Of a DNA stretch of 12,886 nucleotides, positions 1 to 7,133 are shown piece after piece. Every line of letters begins with the position of its first letter. The first letter of the stretch is position 1. The stretch is from the NCBI GenBank assembly GCA_023417665.1, contig JAEZFA010000130.1:1-12886 (forward strand). The letters run 5' to 3'. The position numbers and the translations under genes are program-made. Source of the stretch: Pseudomonadota bacterium (GTDB lineage Bacteria > Pseudomonadota > Alphaproteobacteria > Rhizobiales > Xanthobacteraceae). Under the pieces are notes generated by a model. It did no database searches. It had not been told where the DNA came from and was given only the letters and a program-made list of their open reading frames with translations.

Positions 1-1113
1 GTCCACGAACGCGTGGGGGCTGAACTCGGCTCGCGTGGGGCGGGTATCGTCACCCACGACGATCTGCATGCGAAAATTCGTCTGGCCACCGGCAGCGAGC
101 AGGCGATCGGCGTTCCCGTTCGCGGCCGCGTGGTGCTTGATAAGGCGGGTGCTGTGGTGTGCGAGTGCGAACGCTCGCAACGCCTGGCGTCGTGGGACCG
201 TTTGTGGAGGCTTCTTCGTAAATCGGCCGGCGACATTTTTCGGCAGGGTAGCGCGCTTGAATCATTGGTGCAGGATGATGACGGCGTCATTGCCCGTTTC
301 ACCGATGGTAGCGAGCGCCGCGCAGACATTCTGGTCTGCGCCGACGGCATTCGCTCGACGGGACGGCGGATATTGCTGCCGGAGGCGGTTCCGCAATTTG
401 CCGGCTATGTAGCCTGGCGCGGCCTGGTGCCGGAGACATTGCTATCCCGCGCGACGCGCGATGCGCTGATGGACCGCTTCGGGTTTTGTCTGCCGCCCGG
501 AGAACAAATGCTCGGCTATCCGGTGGATGGCGCTGACGATGACGTCAAACGCTATAACTATGTCTGGTATCGGCCAGCCGACCCGAAGCGTGATTTGCCC
601 AGGCTTTTCGAAGGCCGTGACGGAAAGATTTACGGCGATGCAATCGCGCCCGATCTCCTGAAGTCCGACGTACTCGATGAAATGCGCGATGCGGCAGAGC
701 GGACGCTTGCGCCGGCATTTGCGGAAATCGTCCGTCTCACGCCGCAGCCGCTTTTACAGGCCATTTCGGATCTGGAAGTGCCACGCATGGTTTGTGGACG
801 CGCGGTCGTGATCGGCGATGCCGCTTTTGTCGCGCGGCCCCATGTCGGCATGGGCGTAACAAAAGCCGCCGCCGATGCTTATGCGCTGGCCAGCGTGCTT
901 CAGTCTGAAAGCGATATCGACGTGGCGTTGGCGAAGTTCGATCTCGAGCGCAGGGCATCGGGGCACAAGGTCGTTCGTCGCGCGCGGCATCTCGGCGCTT
1001 ACATGCAATCGCAGCTTGCCAGCGACGAGGAGCGGCGGGTTGCACAGAAGCACCGGAATCCCGAGGCGGTCATGACAGAAACCGCATCCATGATCGGCAT
1101 CGAGCATTGGTAG
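1..1113 (+). CDS. FAD-dependent aromatic monooxygenase, 5'-truncated by the window edge
   Basis: This is the C-terminal 370 codons of a class A flavoprotein monooxygenase, which uses FAD, NAD(P)H and O2 to hydroxylate an aromatic or heteroaromatic ring. The reading frame is open to base 1 and begins mid-domain (VHERVGAELGSRGAGIV), just after where the N-terminal GxGxxG FAD fold should be, so the real start lies outside; the GTG at 13 is not a credible start. Visible motifs are the DG motif CADGIRSTGR (about residue 107 from base 13) and the GD motif VIGDAAFVARPHVGMGVTKAA (about 265-285), which binds FAD ribityl/pyrophosphate. The Ala-Phe-Val-x-Arg-Pro-His run after GD resembles the 2,6-dihydroxypyridine hydroxylase/urate hydroxylase branch, known from the family. 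The substrate is not deducible and no catabolic partner gene is present in the window. It is followed by 222 bases before the B12 riboswitch and is probably unrelated to it. Confidence 0.88.
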   Translation, partial: VHERVGAELGSRGAGIVTHDDLHAKIRLATGSEQAIGVPVRGRVVLDKAGAVVCECERSQRLASWDRLWRLLRKSAGDIFRQGSALESLVQDDDGVIARFTDGSERRADILVCADGIRSTGRRILLPEAVPQFAGYVAWRGLVPETLLSRATRDALMDRFGFCLPPGEQMLGYPVDGADDDVKRYNYVWYRPADPKRDLPRLFEGRDGKIYGDAIAPDLLKSDVLDEMRDAAERTLAPAFAEIVRLTPQPLLQAISDLEVPRMVCGRAVVIGDAAFVARPHVGMGVTKAAADAYALASVLQSESDIDVALAKFDLERRASGHKVVRRARHLGAYMQSQLASDEERRVAQKHRNPEAVMTETASMIGIEHW

Positions 1114-1161
1114 GCGCTTTCGCCATGTGCTGGGAGATCTGATCTAACGAACCTACTGAGA

Positions 1162-1190
1162 GCGGAGAACGCGTTTCTGTCTCCGCGTTC
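1162..1190 (+). terminator. Possible weak terminator hairpin after the monooxygenase
   Basis: GCGGAGA (1162-1168) pairs perfectly with TCTCCGC (1180-1186) around an 11-base loop. An overlapping alternative pairs GAACGCG (1167-1173) with CGCGTTC (1184-1190). The two stems cannot form together. No T-tract follows, so this is at best a weak or Rho-assisted 3' end for the upstream gene. The rest of 1114-1298 shows nothing I can name. Confidence 0.3.
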
Positions 1191-1298
1191 CGGTGTCGAC
1201 CTGTGAAAACGCGGCAACTTCGGCGGCTCGCGCGCCGCTTCTTCTCGTGCCGCCTGAAACATTTTTGTCACATCAAGCCATTTTGCAGTTCCAGGCCG

Positions 1299-1327
1299 TT
1301 GACTTGCGCGCGCTTAGCGCTTTTTAC
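1299..1327 (+). promoter_or_regulatory. Candidate promoter for the riboswitch-receptor transcript
   Basis: TTGACT (1299-1304) matches a -35 box at five of six positions. A 17-base spacer leads to TTTTAC (1322-1327), a poor -10 (three of six). Initiation would fall near 1334, just ahead of the riboswitch, which is where it should be. The spacer contains GCGCTTAGCGC (1310-1320), a small palindrome followed by five T residues, which could instead act as a minor terminator for upstream readthrough. Confidence 0.3.
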
Positions 1328-1335
1328 TTTCCTTC

Positions 1336-1524
1336 GATGTTGGTGCTTTTCGCGTGCGCGAGCGCGTGAAGAGCAGGGAATACGGTGAGGATCGCCTTTT
1401 TGATCCGAATCCGTGGCTGCCCCCGCAACTGTAAGCGGTAGCTCTCGTTTCAAGTGCCACTGGACAAATGTCTGGGAAGGCGAAGCGAAAGCAACGATCC
1501 GCGAGCCAGGAGACCGACCACATC
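1336..1524 (+). ncRNA. Cobalamin (B12) riboswitch aptamer
   Basis: The conserved core of the cobalamin riboswitch is directly visible in order: GGAATACGGTG (around 1377-1387), the long invariant block GCTGCCCCCGCAACTGTAAG (about 1417-1436), GCCACTG followed by GGGAAGGCG, and the B12 box GAGCCAGGAGACC (about 1503-1515). These are class hallmarks of an adenosyl- or related cobalamin-binding aptamer. It lies about 195 bases upstream of a BtuB-like receptor on the same strand, the classical arrangement by which adequate intracellular cobalamin represses B12 uptake. The 5' limit is approximate because the outer P1/P2 helices are variable. Which cobalamin form it prefers cannot be told from sequence alone. 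Confidence 0.96.
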
Positions 1525-1573
1525 AGTCACCCAACCGGTGCACGGGGTGTGCCATCGGTGCGGATTCCCGCAG

Positions 1574-1598
1574 CGGTGACACGTGAAGACGTGAACCG
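1574..1598 (+). promoter_or_regulatory. Leader stem-loop between riboswitch and receptor
   Basis: CGGT (1574-1577) pairs with ACCG (1595-1598) and CACGT (1580-1584) pairs with ACGTG (1589-1593), with a small internal bulge and a GAAG tetraloop. A shorter hairpin, TGCGG-ATTC-CCGCA (1559-1572), sits just before it, and a third, GGAGCA-TTT-TGCTCC (1652-1666), follows. None is trailed by a T-tract, so I do not call intrinsic termination here. They probably shape the expression platform of the riboswitch. Confidence 0.4.
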
Positions 1599-1678
1599 TT
1601 GCGGAGGCGCAGGTGGGGCTGCATCTCGAAACTGATGACTCGGAAAGGCGTGGAGCATTTTGCTCCGCGCGTTCGCGC

Positions 1679-1714
1679 GTCTCCGCGACTGAAAAAAATT
1701 CAATCGCTGGAGGC
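1679..1714 (+). promoter_or_regulatory. Shine-Dalgarno-sequestering hairpin of the B12 riboswitch
   Basis: The ribosome binding site GGAGG (1709-1713) of the receptor gene is the 3' arm of a stem. CTCC (1681-1684) pairs with GGAG (1709-1712) and GCGA (1685-1688) pairs with TCGC (1704-1707), with T1708 bulged. After a C/A mismatch, TGAA (1690-1693) pairs with TTCA (1699-1702) around an A5 loop. G1679-C1714 and a T1680-G1713 wobble can extend the base. Twelve or more pairs that hide the SD fit a translational OFF platform. GCGGAG (1601-1606) is complementary to CTCCGC (1681-1686) and could be the anti-sequestor used when cobalamin is scarce. The pairing is seen directly; the switching role is inferred. 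Confidence 0.6.
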
Positions 1715-1719
1715 TTTCC

Positions 1720-3576
1720 GTGTTCAAACTTTCAAGATTTCCACTCGCCGCCGTTGCGCTGACCGTAACGGCTACGTCCGTACTCGCGCAAAGCGCGGGC
1801 CCTTTGAACAACCTGCCGGAGATCGTCATCAGTCCGACCGGCTTTGCGACGCCTGCCGCACAGGTCGCAAGCTCGGTTACCGTCATTACCGAGGAACAGA
1901 TTCAGCGCGACGGTATCCGTACTGTCCCCGATCTCCTGCGCACCGTGCCGGGACTGAATGTCGTCCAGACCGGTATCGGCATTACCTCGGTATTCATCCG
2001 CGGCACCAACTCCAATCATGTGAAGGTGATTGTCGACGGGATCGACGTCAGCGATCCCACGAATCCCACGCGTCAGTTCGATTTCGGGCCGCTGACGACT
2101 GCCGACATCGAACGCATTGAAATCCTGCGCGGGCCCCAGAGCGGCCTTTACGGCGCCGACGCGATCGGCGGCGTGATTTCGATCACGACCAAGCGCGGCA
2201 ACGGCCCGGCCAAGGTCCGGGCGATGATCGAAGGCGGCTCGTTCGGGACGTTCAACAAGGCCGCGCAAATCAGCGGCGGCACGCAGAACTATCACTACGC
2301 CTTTACAATCTCGAATTTCCTGAGCGCCAGCACGCCGACCTTGCCGGACCGGCTTGTGCCTCCCGGCGGCACAAGGCGCGGCGACTATTCCAATAACTAC
2401 ACCTATACGACGAAGTTCGGTTTCAATCCGACCGAGAACCTTGAGTTCAACTTTGTCGGGCGCTTCACCGAACAGAAATTTCGCTACTACAATTTCGACT
2501 TCGCGACCCAGGACGAGGCGCACTCCTATTATTTCTACGGCCTGACGGAGGCGACCTACAAAGCCTGGGACGGTCGTTTCAACAATACCGTCGGCTTCGG
2601 CTATACCGACATTCTTCGTAAAACCGCGGCCTTCGACGGTTTCACGCCGCCCGGCCGTTTCGAGGGCGATCGCACAAAATATTACTGGAAGTCGGACCTC
2701 GCGATCATGCCGGGGCACAAGCTGCTCGCGGGCGTGGAACGCATCGAAGAGCGCGCGCTGAATGCGCAGTTCGGCGCTCCGGTGCGCGGTGAACATGGCA
2801 ACACCGGCGTTTACGCTGAAATTCAGTCGAGCTTTGGCGACCGCTTCTTTCTCGTTTCCAACATCCGGCATGACGCGAACGACGTCTTCGGTGACGCGAC
2901 GACCTGGCGCATCGCGCCGGCGTTCCTGATCCACGAAACCGATACCAAGCTGAAAGCAAGCTATGGCACCGGCTTCCGGGCTCCCGCTATTGCGGAGTTA
3001 TATGGCTTCGGCGGCAATCCAAACCTTCGCCCGGAACGCAGCAAAGGCTATGACGTCGGCTTCGAGCAGTGGCTGCTGCAGAAGCGGATTCACTTCGGCG
3101 CGGTCTATTTCGAGAACGACATCGAGGACCTCGTCGCGGGCTTTCCCTTCGTGAACATCGGTCTCGCCGAAACCAAGGGCTATGAAGCTTTCGTCGCCGC
3201 GCAGGTCACGCCGACCTTTCAGATCCGGCTCGATTACACGCGCATTGACGCGAAGGATGCGCGGACCGGTCTCGCCCTCCTGCGCCGCCCCGAAAACAAG
3301 TACAGCTTCACGACGGTATGGCAGGCCACGGAAAAGCTCGATCTCTCCGTCGCGAGCGTCTGGGTCAGCGCCTATGCCGACGGCGACCGCGCAACCTTTG
3401 CCCGGATCGTGCAGCCGGGATTCAACATCTGGAACATCGCGCTGAACTACAAGATCAACCCGAATCTCGTGGCGTTCGGACGAATCGAAAACCTGTTCGA
3501 CAAGCAATATGAGGTGCCGAACGGTTTCGAAGCCCGCGGCTTCGGCATCTTTGCCGGCGTCCGCTTCGCGAACTAG
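1720..3576 (+). CDS. btuB: TonB-dependent vitamin B12 receptor, BtuB-like
   Basis: Outer-membrane receptor of 618 residues that takes up cobalamin (or a related corrinoid) with energy from TonB-ExbBD. Residues 1-23 form a signal peptide with a likely cut after VLA. A TonB-box-like segment PEIVIS lies at about 33-38. The plug domain (about 47-160) shows SVTVITEEQIQRDG, a DLLRTVPGLNV run, FIRGTNSNH, VIVDGIDVSDP, and RIEILRGPQSGLYGADAIGG followed by VISITTKRG. The remainder is a 22-strand-type beta-barrel rich in alternating aromatic residues, with the NLFDKQYEVPNGF signature near the end. The start is the GTG at 1720, preceded by GGAGG at 1709-1713. Length matches E. coli BtuB (about 614). The upstream cobalamin riboswitch strongly supports a B12 role. 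The C-terminus ends RFAN instead of the usual terminal aromatic. No btuCDF or cobalamin synthesis gene is adjacent, so it acts with distant partners. Confidence 0.93.
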   Translation: MFKLSRFPLAAVALTVTATSVLAQSAGPLNNLPEIVISPTGFATPAAQVASSVTVITEEQIQRDGIRTVPDLLRTVPGLNVVQTGIGITSVFIRGTNSNHVKVIVDGIDVSDPTNPTRQFDFGPLTTADIERIEILRGPQSGLYGADAIGGVISITTKRGNGPAKVRAMIEGGSFGTFNKAAQISGGTQNYHYAFTISNFLSASTPTLPDRLVPPGGTRRGDYSNNYTYTTKFGFNPTENLEFNFVGRFTEQKFRYYNFDFATQDEAHSYYFYGLTEATYKAWDGRFNNTVGFGYTDILRKTAAFDGFTPPGRFEGDRTKYYWKSDLAIMPGHKLLAGVERIEERALNAQFGAPVRGEHGNTGVYAEIQSSFGDRFFLVSNIRHDANDVFGDATTWRIAPAFLIHETDTKLKASYGTGFRAPAIAELYGFGGNPNLRPERSKGYDVGFEQWLLQKRIHFGAVYFENDIEDLVAGFPFVNIGLAETKGYEAFVAAQVTPTFQIRLDYTRIDAKDARTGLALLRRPENKYSFTTVWQATEKLDLSVASVWVSAYADGDRATFARIVQPGFNIWNIALNYKINPNLVAFGRIENLFDKQYEVPNGFEARGFGIFAGVRFAN

Positions 3577-3598
3577 CCGAAAGGGAACGGATGAACGG

Positions 3599-3631
3599 CG
3601 TCAAGGAAGGCTAAATTGTCCTTCCTTGACG
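3599..3631. terminator. Bidirectional terminator-like hairpin between convergent genes
   Basis: A perfect 12-bp inverted repeat: CGTCAAGGAAGG (3599-3610) and CCTTCCTTGACG (3620-3631) around the 9-base loop CTAAATTGT. It is the only strong structure in the 76 bases between the receptor stop (3576) and the stop of the opposite-strand gene (3653), so it can serve both transcripts. There is no long T-tract on either side, so termination may be partly Rho-dependent or the hairpin may protect 3' ends. Confidence 0.65.
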
Positions 3632-3652
3632 TCGCCGAACCGGTAATGCGGG

Positions 3653-4702
3653 CTATCCCTGTACGATCCGCTCGCTAAGTTTCTGATCCACGATATCGAC
3701 CGTGCGATCGATCTCGGCATTCGGCATGCCGAGCTGGTGAGCGATAAGCTTCACCAGAAGATCGACCCGCTCGATGAAGGGAGCGCCGGCAGCCACCGCG
3801 CGCGCCGCGGAAGAGGGCTTCAGAAGGCTTTCCGCCGCTTTGGCGTATTTCTCGAACGGCACCTGATCTTCCGGATCGGCGCCGAGCTTGCGCGCGATCA
3901 TGTCGACGTGTTCGTAGATCGATTTCGACAATGCGAGATCGCCATGCACGGCGTCGCGGATGGACTTCGGCTCTCCCGGCGTAATGCAGCGGTAGTTCCC
4001 CGTGAGCAGCATCGACCATTTTGCCAGCGGCACGAAAAGCGAGTCGTGAACCTTGAGTTTCACCGGCACGTCATGGCCGTCGAGCGTCAAGGCGGAGACA
4101 TCGGCGTCAAGCTCTCGCAGCATTTCGTTGTTGCGTTCGTCCGCAAAGATCGCCGCCTTGAAATTGGTCGGCAGCCCGACGTGCAGAACATTCGCCGGTT
4201 CTTCCGGCGGGCGGAATGCCTGCGGATCGGGCGAACACAGCGTGACGAGGCTCGGATCGAAGCGATCCCAGACCTGAGCATTGGTATAGGCGTCGGTCAG
4301 GTCCATCGCAGCCAGCGCCGGTATCCGTTTCAGATAAGGCAGCGGCGGCATGTTCATGATCGAAAGACACGGCAGGCGCGCTTCCGCAATTTTCACCATC
4401 AGCATGCGAATGGTGTGGTTCGCATATTGCGGCTCCTGCATCGCGAGACACACGAGGTCGTAACGCGATACATCGACATGCTGCGGCGCGCAGGCATCGA
4501 GTTTTCCCGGTAGCGAGCGGGAGAGGATCGCGCGGTGCGCTGGTTCCTCGCGCAGCTTCAGCCGGACTTCCGTGCCTTCCTTGTTGATGAGATCGGCGGT
4601 TTTCTGTCGGCAAACCAGCGTCACGTTATGCCCGGCCATCAGAAGCTTTGTGGCCAGGAGTGAACCGTACGACGCTCCGAGAATGAGAATGTGGCGTGGC
4701 AT
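3653..4702 (-). CDS. Ketopantoate reductase (ApbA/PanE)-like NAD(P)-dependent oxidoreductase
   Basis: A 349-residue soluble protein with the two-domain architecture of 2-dehydropantoate 2-reductases. The N-terminus (HILILGASYGSLLATKLLMAGHNVTLVCR) is a Rossmann beta-alpha-beta unit, but the nucleotide loop reads GASYGS instead of canonical GxGxxG. The C-terminal helical domain has LAKWSMLLTGNYRCIT (about 226-241), corresponding to the family's K-x(n)-N region, and PSSAARAVAAGAPFIERVD (296-314) matching the conserved stretch that ends in the active-site-proximal T/F-E-x-x-D. It is longer than PanE (about 300) and has an insertion of roughly 40 residues around 120-180 (proline-rich, FRPPEEPA). 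It is therefore a divergent paralogue, and a role in pantothenate synthesis is not shown. The start ATG at 4702 has an AGGA element six or so bases upstream. It has its own candidate promoter, and its 3' end converges with the receptor gene. Confidence 0.8.
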   Translation of the reverse strand: MPRHILILGASYGSLLATKLLMAGHNVTLVCRQKTADLINKEGTEVRLKLREEPAHRAILSRSLPGKLDACAPQHVDVSRYDLVCLAMQEPQYANHTIRMLMVKIAEARLPCLSIMNMPPLPYLKRIPALAAMDLTDAYTNAQVWDRFDPSLVTLCSPDPQAFRPPEEPANVLHVGLPTNFKAAIFADERNNEMLRELDADVSALTLDGHDVPVKLKVHDSLFVPLAKWSMLLTGNYRCITPGEPKSIRDAVHGDLALSKSIYEHVDMIARKLGADPEDQVPFEKYAKAAESLLKPSSAARAVAAGAPFIERVDLLVKLIAHQLGMPNAEIDRTVDIVDQKLSERIVQG

Positions 4703-4745
4703 TTCCTAAATTCTTTGTTCTGAAATCTTTTTGACGACGGCGGCT

Positions 4746-4773
4746 ATCATCGTTTTTGTAATTATCGCGTCAA
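4746..4773 (-). promoter_or_regulatory. Candidate sigma-70 promoter for the reductase-like gene
   Basis: On the minus strand TTGACG (4768-4773) and GATGAT (4746-4751) are separated by 16 bases, matching -35 at five of six and -10 at four of six positions. Initiation near 4739 would give a leader of about 37 bases before the ATG at 4702. The 158-base gap to the regulator gene upstream (stop at 4861) supports separate transcription. Confidence 0.45.
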
Positions 4774-4860
4774 GGCCTTCGCAATCGTGAAGTCCTATCA
4801 CCTCATAGGCGTTAGCCTGCGGCCTATTGGCAGCAAATGCGCTGTCGCTGTGGCCGTCGC

Positions 4861-7029
4861 CTAGTCCGCTCGATGTTCGAGCTTGTTCGCAAAACCGAAG
4901 GCGAGCTCGGCGCCGTGAATGAAGCGGGCGCGCTGCTTCTGATAGCGAGGGTCCTGATAGTTTCCGGGGAACGAGCGGATATGCTTCAGGGTTGTCGGCG
5001 GCGACATGTTCAACATGATCTCGACATGTTCCGCAGCCTTCGCGCGCTCGCCGCGCAGCGCGTAGATCGCCGCGAGGAATTGATGATTGCGCGGTATATG
5101 GGGCCCCAGTTCGATTGCGCGCTTGAACCAGGCAACCGCCTGCTGGTCGCGTTCAAGATAGAAATTCGCCATGCCGGCGATCGTGGCCCAGATGCAGTTC
5201 GCGGAATTCCGCGGGTTGAGCCGGATGGCTTTGCGGATCAGCGGTTCGGTCTCTTCGAACCGGCCGAGCAGCATCTTGGAGAAGCCGATTTGCGCATGTA
5301 CCGAGGCATTGTTGGGCTCCAGCTTCAGCGCCCGCTCAAATGAGGCAAGCGACTCGTCGTTGCGACCCTGCAGCCGCCGAACGAGTCCGAACGCGAAATG
5401 GCCTCCCGCTTCGTCGGGCGCGAGTTCGATCGCCTCGAGCGCGAGCTTCTGCGCCTGCATCAGGCTCTGCCGGAAGTTCGCACGGCGCACGTTCGCAATT
5501 TCATTGATGAGGTATTGCGCAAGCAACATACGCGCGCGCGCCGAACCGGGATGCACACGAAGTGCCTCGGAGAAAAGATGCCCCGCTTTCGGGTCGAGCC
5601 GGCCGCACAGCGTGGTATTCATGATCGCGTTGCCCTGCCGGATCAGCGTCATGGCTTCCGGAGGATCCTGCGCCTCGCTACGGGTCCTGACACGCTCGAT
5701 GGCCCGTTCGATCCGCCGCCCGATCGCGATCGAGATCTCGTCTGCGATCTCGTTGGCGGTCTCTTCCTTGAGCTCGAACCGCCCCGACCAAAGCTCGGCT
5801 TCCGTGCGCGTATCGAGCAGTCGCGGGTAGGCCACATGGCGGCCGTTCTCGCGCTGAATGCTTCCTACCACTGCATATTTCGTGTCGAGCTGCTGTCCGA
5901 TCGTCCGTACGCGCAGATCGTCGGCTTTGTAGGTTCTCGCGGTCTGGTAGGAGATTACGGTCAGCGGCGGCGAGAGGCTGAGTGCCCCGGTTACTTTCGC
6001 GACCAGTTCGACTTCCGCCTCCCGCAATTCGTCACTGGAAGGTGCTACGGCGAACGGCAGCACCACGATCGAGTGTGACGTTTCGTCGAAAGGCTCCGGT
6101 TCGATCTCCGAAGGCAGGATCGTCGCGATAATCCGCTGGTCGGCGCTTCCTTCGGTCCACCACCAAAACCCCGCCACGCCAGCAAGAAGAAGGAGTACCG
6201 CAGCCGCGGCGACCTTCCACCCCTTGCCGGTCCGTGCGGTCGGGTCGGCAAGCGGCCGGGCAGGGGTGATGGGCAGGCGCGGCTCGTTCTCCGCATGCGG
6301 CACCGGATCGGGCTTCGCACTGCGTATCCGCGCGACCAGTTCCAGCGTTTCAGGTTCCGGTTCGACATTCAGCTCGTTGCGAAGCAGCGAGCGAAGTTCT
6401 TCGAAGCGTGCGAGCGCGCGTGCACGTCCATGCAGCAGCAATTCGAGATTCAACACATGCCGGTGCGTGGCTTCCCGCAGCGGGTCGATCGCAAGCAGCC
6501 GGTTCGCGAAGACAAGACCGTTCTGAAACTGCTGTTTTCCGATCAGCAGGCCGATCAGGCGATCCAGCACGGCGACCGCATCCTCGGTGTAGTGGCGCGC
6601 CTCGGTTGCGAGCCAGTTATCGAATTCTTCTTCCGAGACGTTGAGATTGGCGCCGAAAGGACCCCGGTAAAGCTCCGCGGCTTCGCGCAGCTGCTCTTCT
6701 TCGCTGGCGCCCTTGCATGCCTGGAAACGCTCGAGGTCGCTTTCGAACAGGCTCCGGTTGAGCCGAACGCTTTCGGCCGTTGCGATCAGCGCTTCCGCCC
6801 CGAAGGCGGCGCGGAGGTCGGATAGCGCCTGCCGCAGGCTCTGTTTCGCCTGCCGGTCTTCCTGCCGGGGCCACAGCATGCCGGCGAGGAAGTTTCGCGC
6901 CGCGCCATCTTGTTTCGTGGCGAGCAGGAGAAGCAGCGCCCGCGCCTTGCGGGTACGGAGGTCGATGGCTCCTTGCGCGCCAAGCGCCTGGAACTCACCA
7001 AGAAATTTCAGCTGAAACACGACAGGCAA
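4861..7029 (-). CDS. Membrane-anchored SARP/BTAD-type transcriptional regulator with TPR domain
   Basis: A 722-residue one-component regulator. Residues 1-90 form a SARP-type winged-helix DNA-binding domain (LKFLGEFQAL, then RTRKARALLLLLA, then RQAKQSLRQALSDLRAAFG). Residues 95-238 are a bacterial transcriptional activation domain (BTAD): YRGPFGANLNVSEEEFDNWL, HVLNLELLLHGRARALARFEEL and LNVEPEPET. A Pro/Ala-rich linker leads to one hydrophobic span at 270-291 ending in WWW. Beyond it, 319-430 resembles the FlgO/TolB-like domain of such regulators (SIVVLPFAV, YAVVGSIQR, ELWSGRFEL), and 480-690 holds TPR repeats (SLASFERALKLEPNNASVHA; AVAWFKRAIELGP). The topology predicted is ToxR/CadC-like: DNA-binding half in the cytoplasm, TPR half in the periplasm. 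The start is uncertain: TTG at 7029 or GTG at 7020, neither with a clear SD; a stop at 7066-7068 excludes anything further upstream. It is divergent from a LuxR-type gene. The signal sensed is unknown. Confidence 0.88.
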   Translation of the reverse strand: MPVVFQLKFLGEFQALGAQGAIDLRTRKARALLLLLATKQDGAARNFLAGMLWPRQEDRQAKQSLRQALSDLRAAFGAEALIATAESVRLNRSLFESDLERFQACKGASEEEQLREAAELYRGPFGANLNVSEEEFDNWLATEARHYTEDAVAVLDRLIGLLIGKQQFQNGLVFANRLLAIDPLREATHRHVLNLELLLHGRARALARFEELRSLLRNELNVEPEPETLELVARIRSAKPDPVPHAENEPRLPITPARPLADPTARTGKGWKVAAAAVLLLLAGVAGFWWWTEGSADQRIIATILPSEIEPEPFDETSHSIVVLPFAVAPSSDELREAEVELVAKVTGALSLSPPLTVISYQTARTYKADDLRVRTIGQQLDTKYAVVGSIQRENGRHVAYPRLLDTRTEAELWSGRFELKEETANEIADEISIAIGRRIERAIERVRTRSEAQDPPEAMTLIRQGNAIMNTTLCGRLDPKAGHLFSEALRVHPGSARARMLLAQYLINEIANVRRANFRQSLMQAQKLALEAIELAPDEAGGHFAFGLVRRLQGRNDESLASFERALKLEPNNASVHAQIGFSKMLLGRFEETEPLIRKAIRLNPRNSANCIWATIAGMANFYLERDQQAVAWFKRAIELGPHIPRNHQFLAAIYALRGERAKAAEHVEIMLNMSPPTTLKHIRSFPGNYQDPRYQKQRARFIHGAELAFGFANKLEHRAD

Positions 7030-7133
7030 TACCGGAGAATGAAATGTGACCCCATTTACCGGGCGTTATTTCCCAAGATCAACTGGAGGTATTTATATAC
7101 CTTTCACGTTTTCTTTTTCTCGTTGAAAGGTTG

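Noticed and set aside
1310..1330. GCGC-TTA-GCGC followed by TTTTT as an intrinsic terminator
   Set aside because: A 4-bp stem with a 3-base loop is too small, and it falls in the spacer of the candidate promoter; noted there as an alternative only.
1203..1453. Short open frames in the riboswitch leader
   Set aside because: They overlap the conserved riboswitch core, have Cys/Arg-rich translations and no convincing SD.
1732..2934. 400-codon minus-strand open frame opposite btuB
   Set aside because: The plus-strand receptor has clear plug and barrel motifs; the antisense frame has no recognisable domain or SD.
3737..4513. 258-codon plus-strand open frame opposite the reductase-like gene
   Set aside because: The opposite frame carries a Rossmann fold and reductase motifs; this one is a low-complexity, arginine-rich shadow.
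4730..4773. TTTGACG and CGTCAA at 4730 and 4768 as further SARP heptads
   Set aside because: They are inverted and not on an 11-bp period; TTGACG is common in this DNA, and the minus-strand copy is better explained as a -35 box.
4803..4830. AGGC/GCCT small inverted repeats downstream of the BTAD gene as a terminator
   Set aside because: Stems are only 4-5 bp with no T-tract on the minus strand; not supportable.
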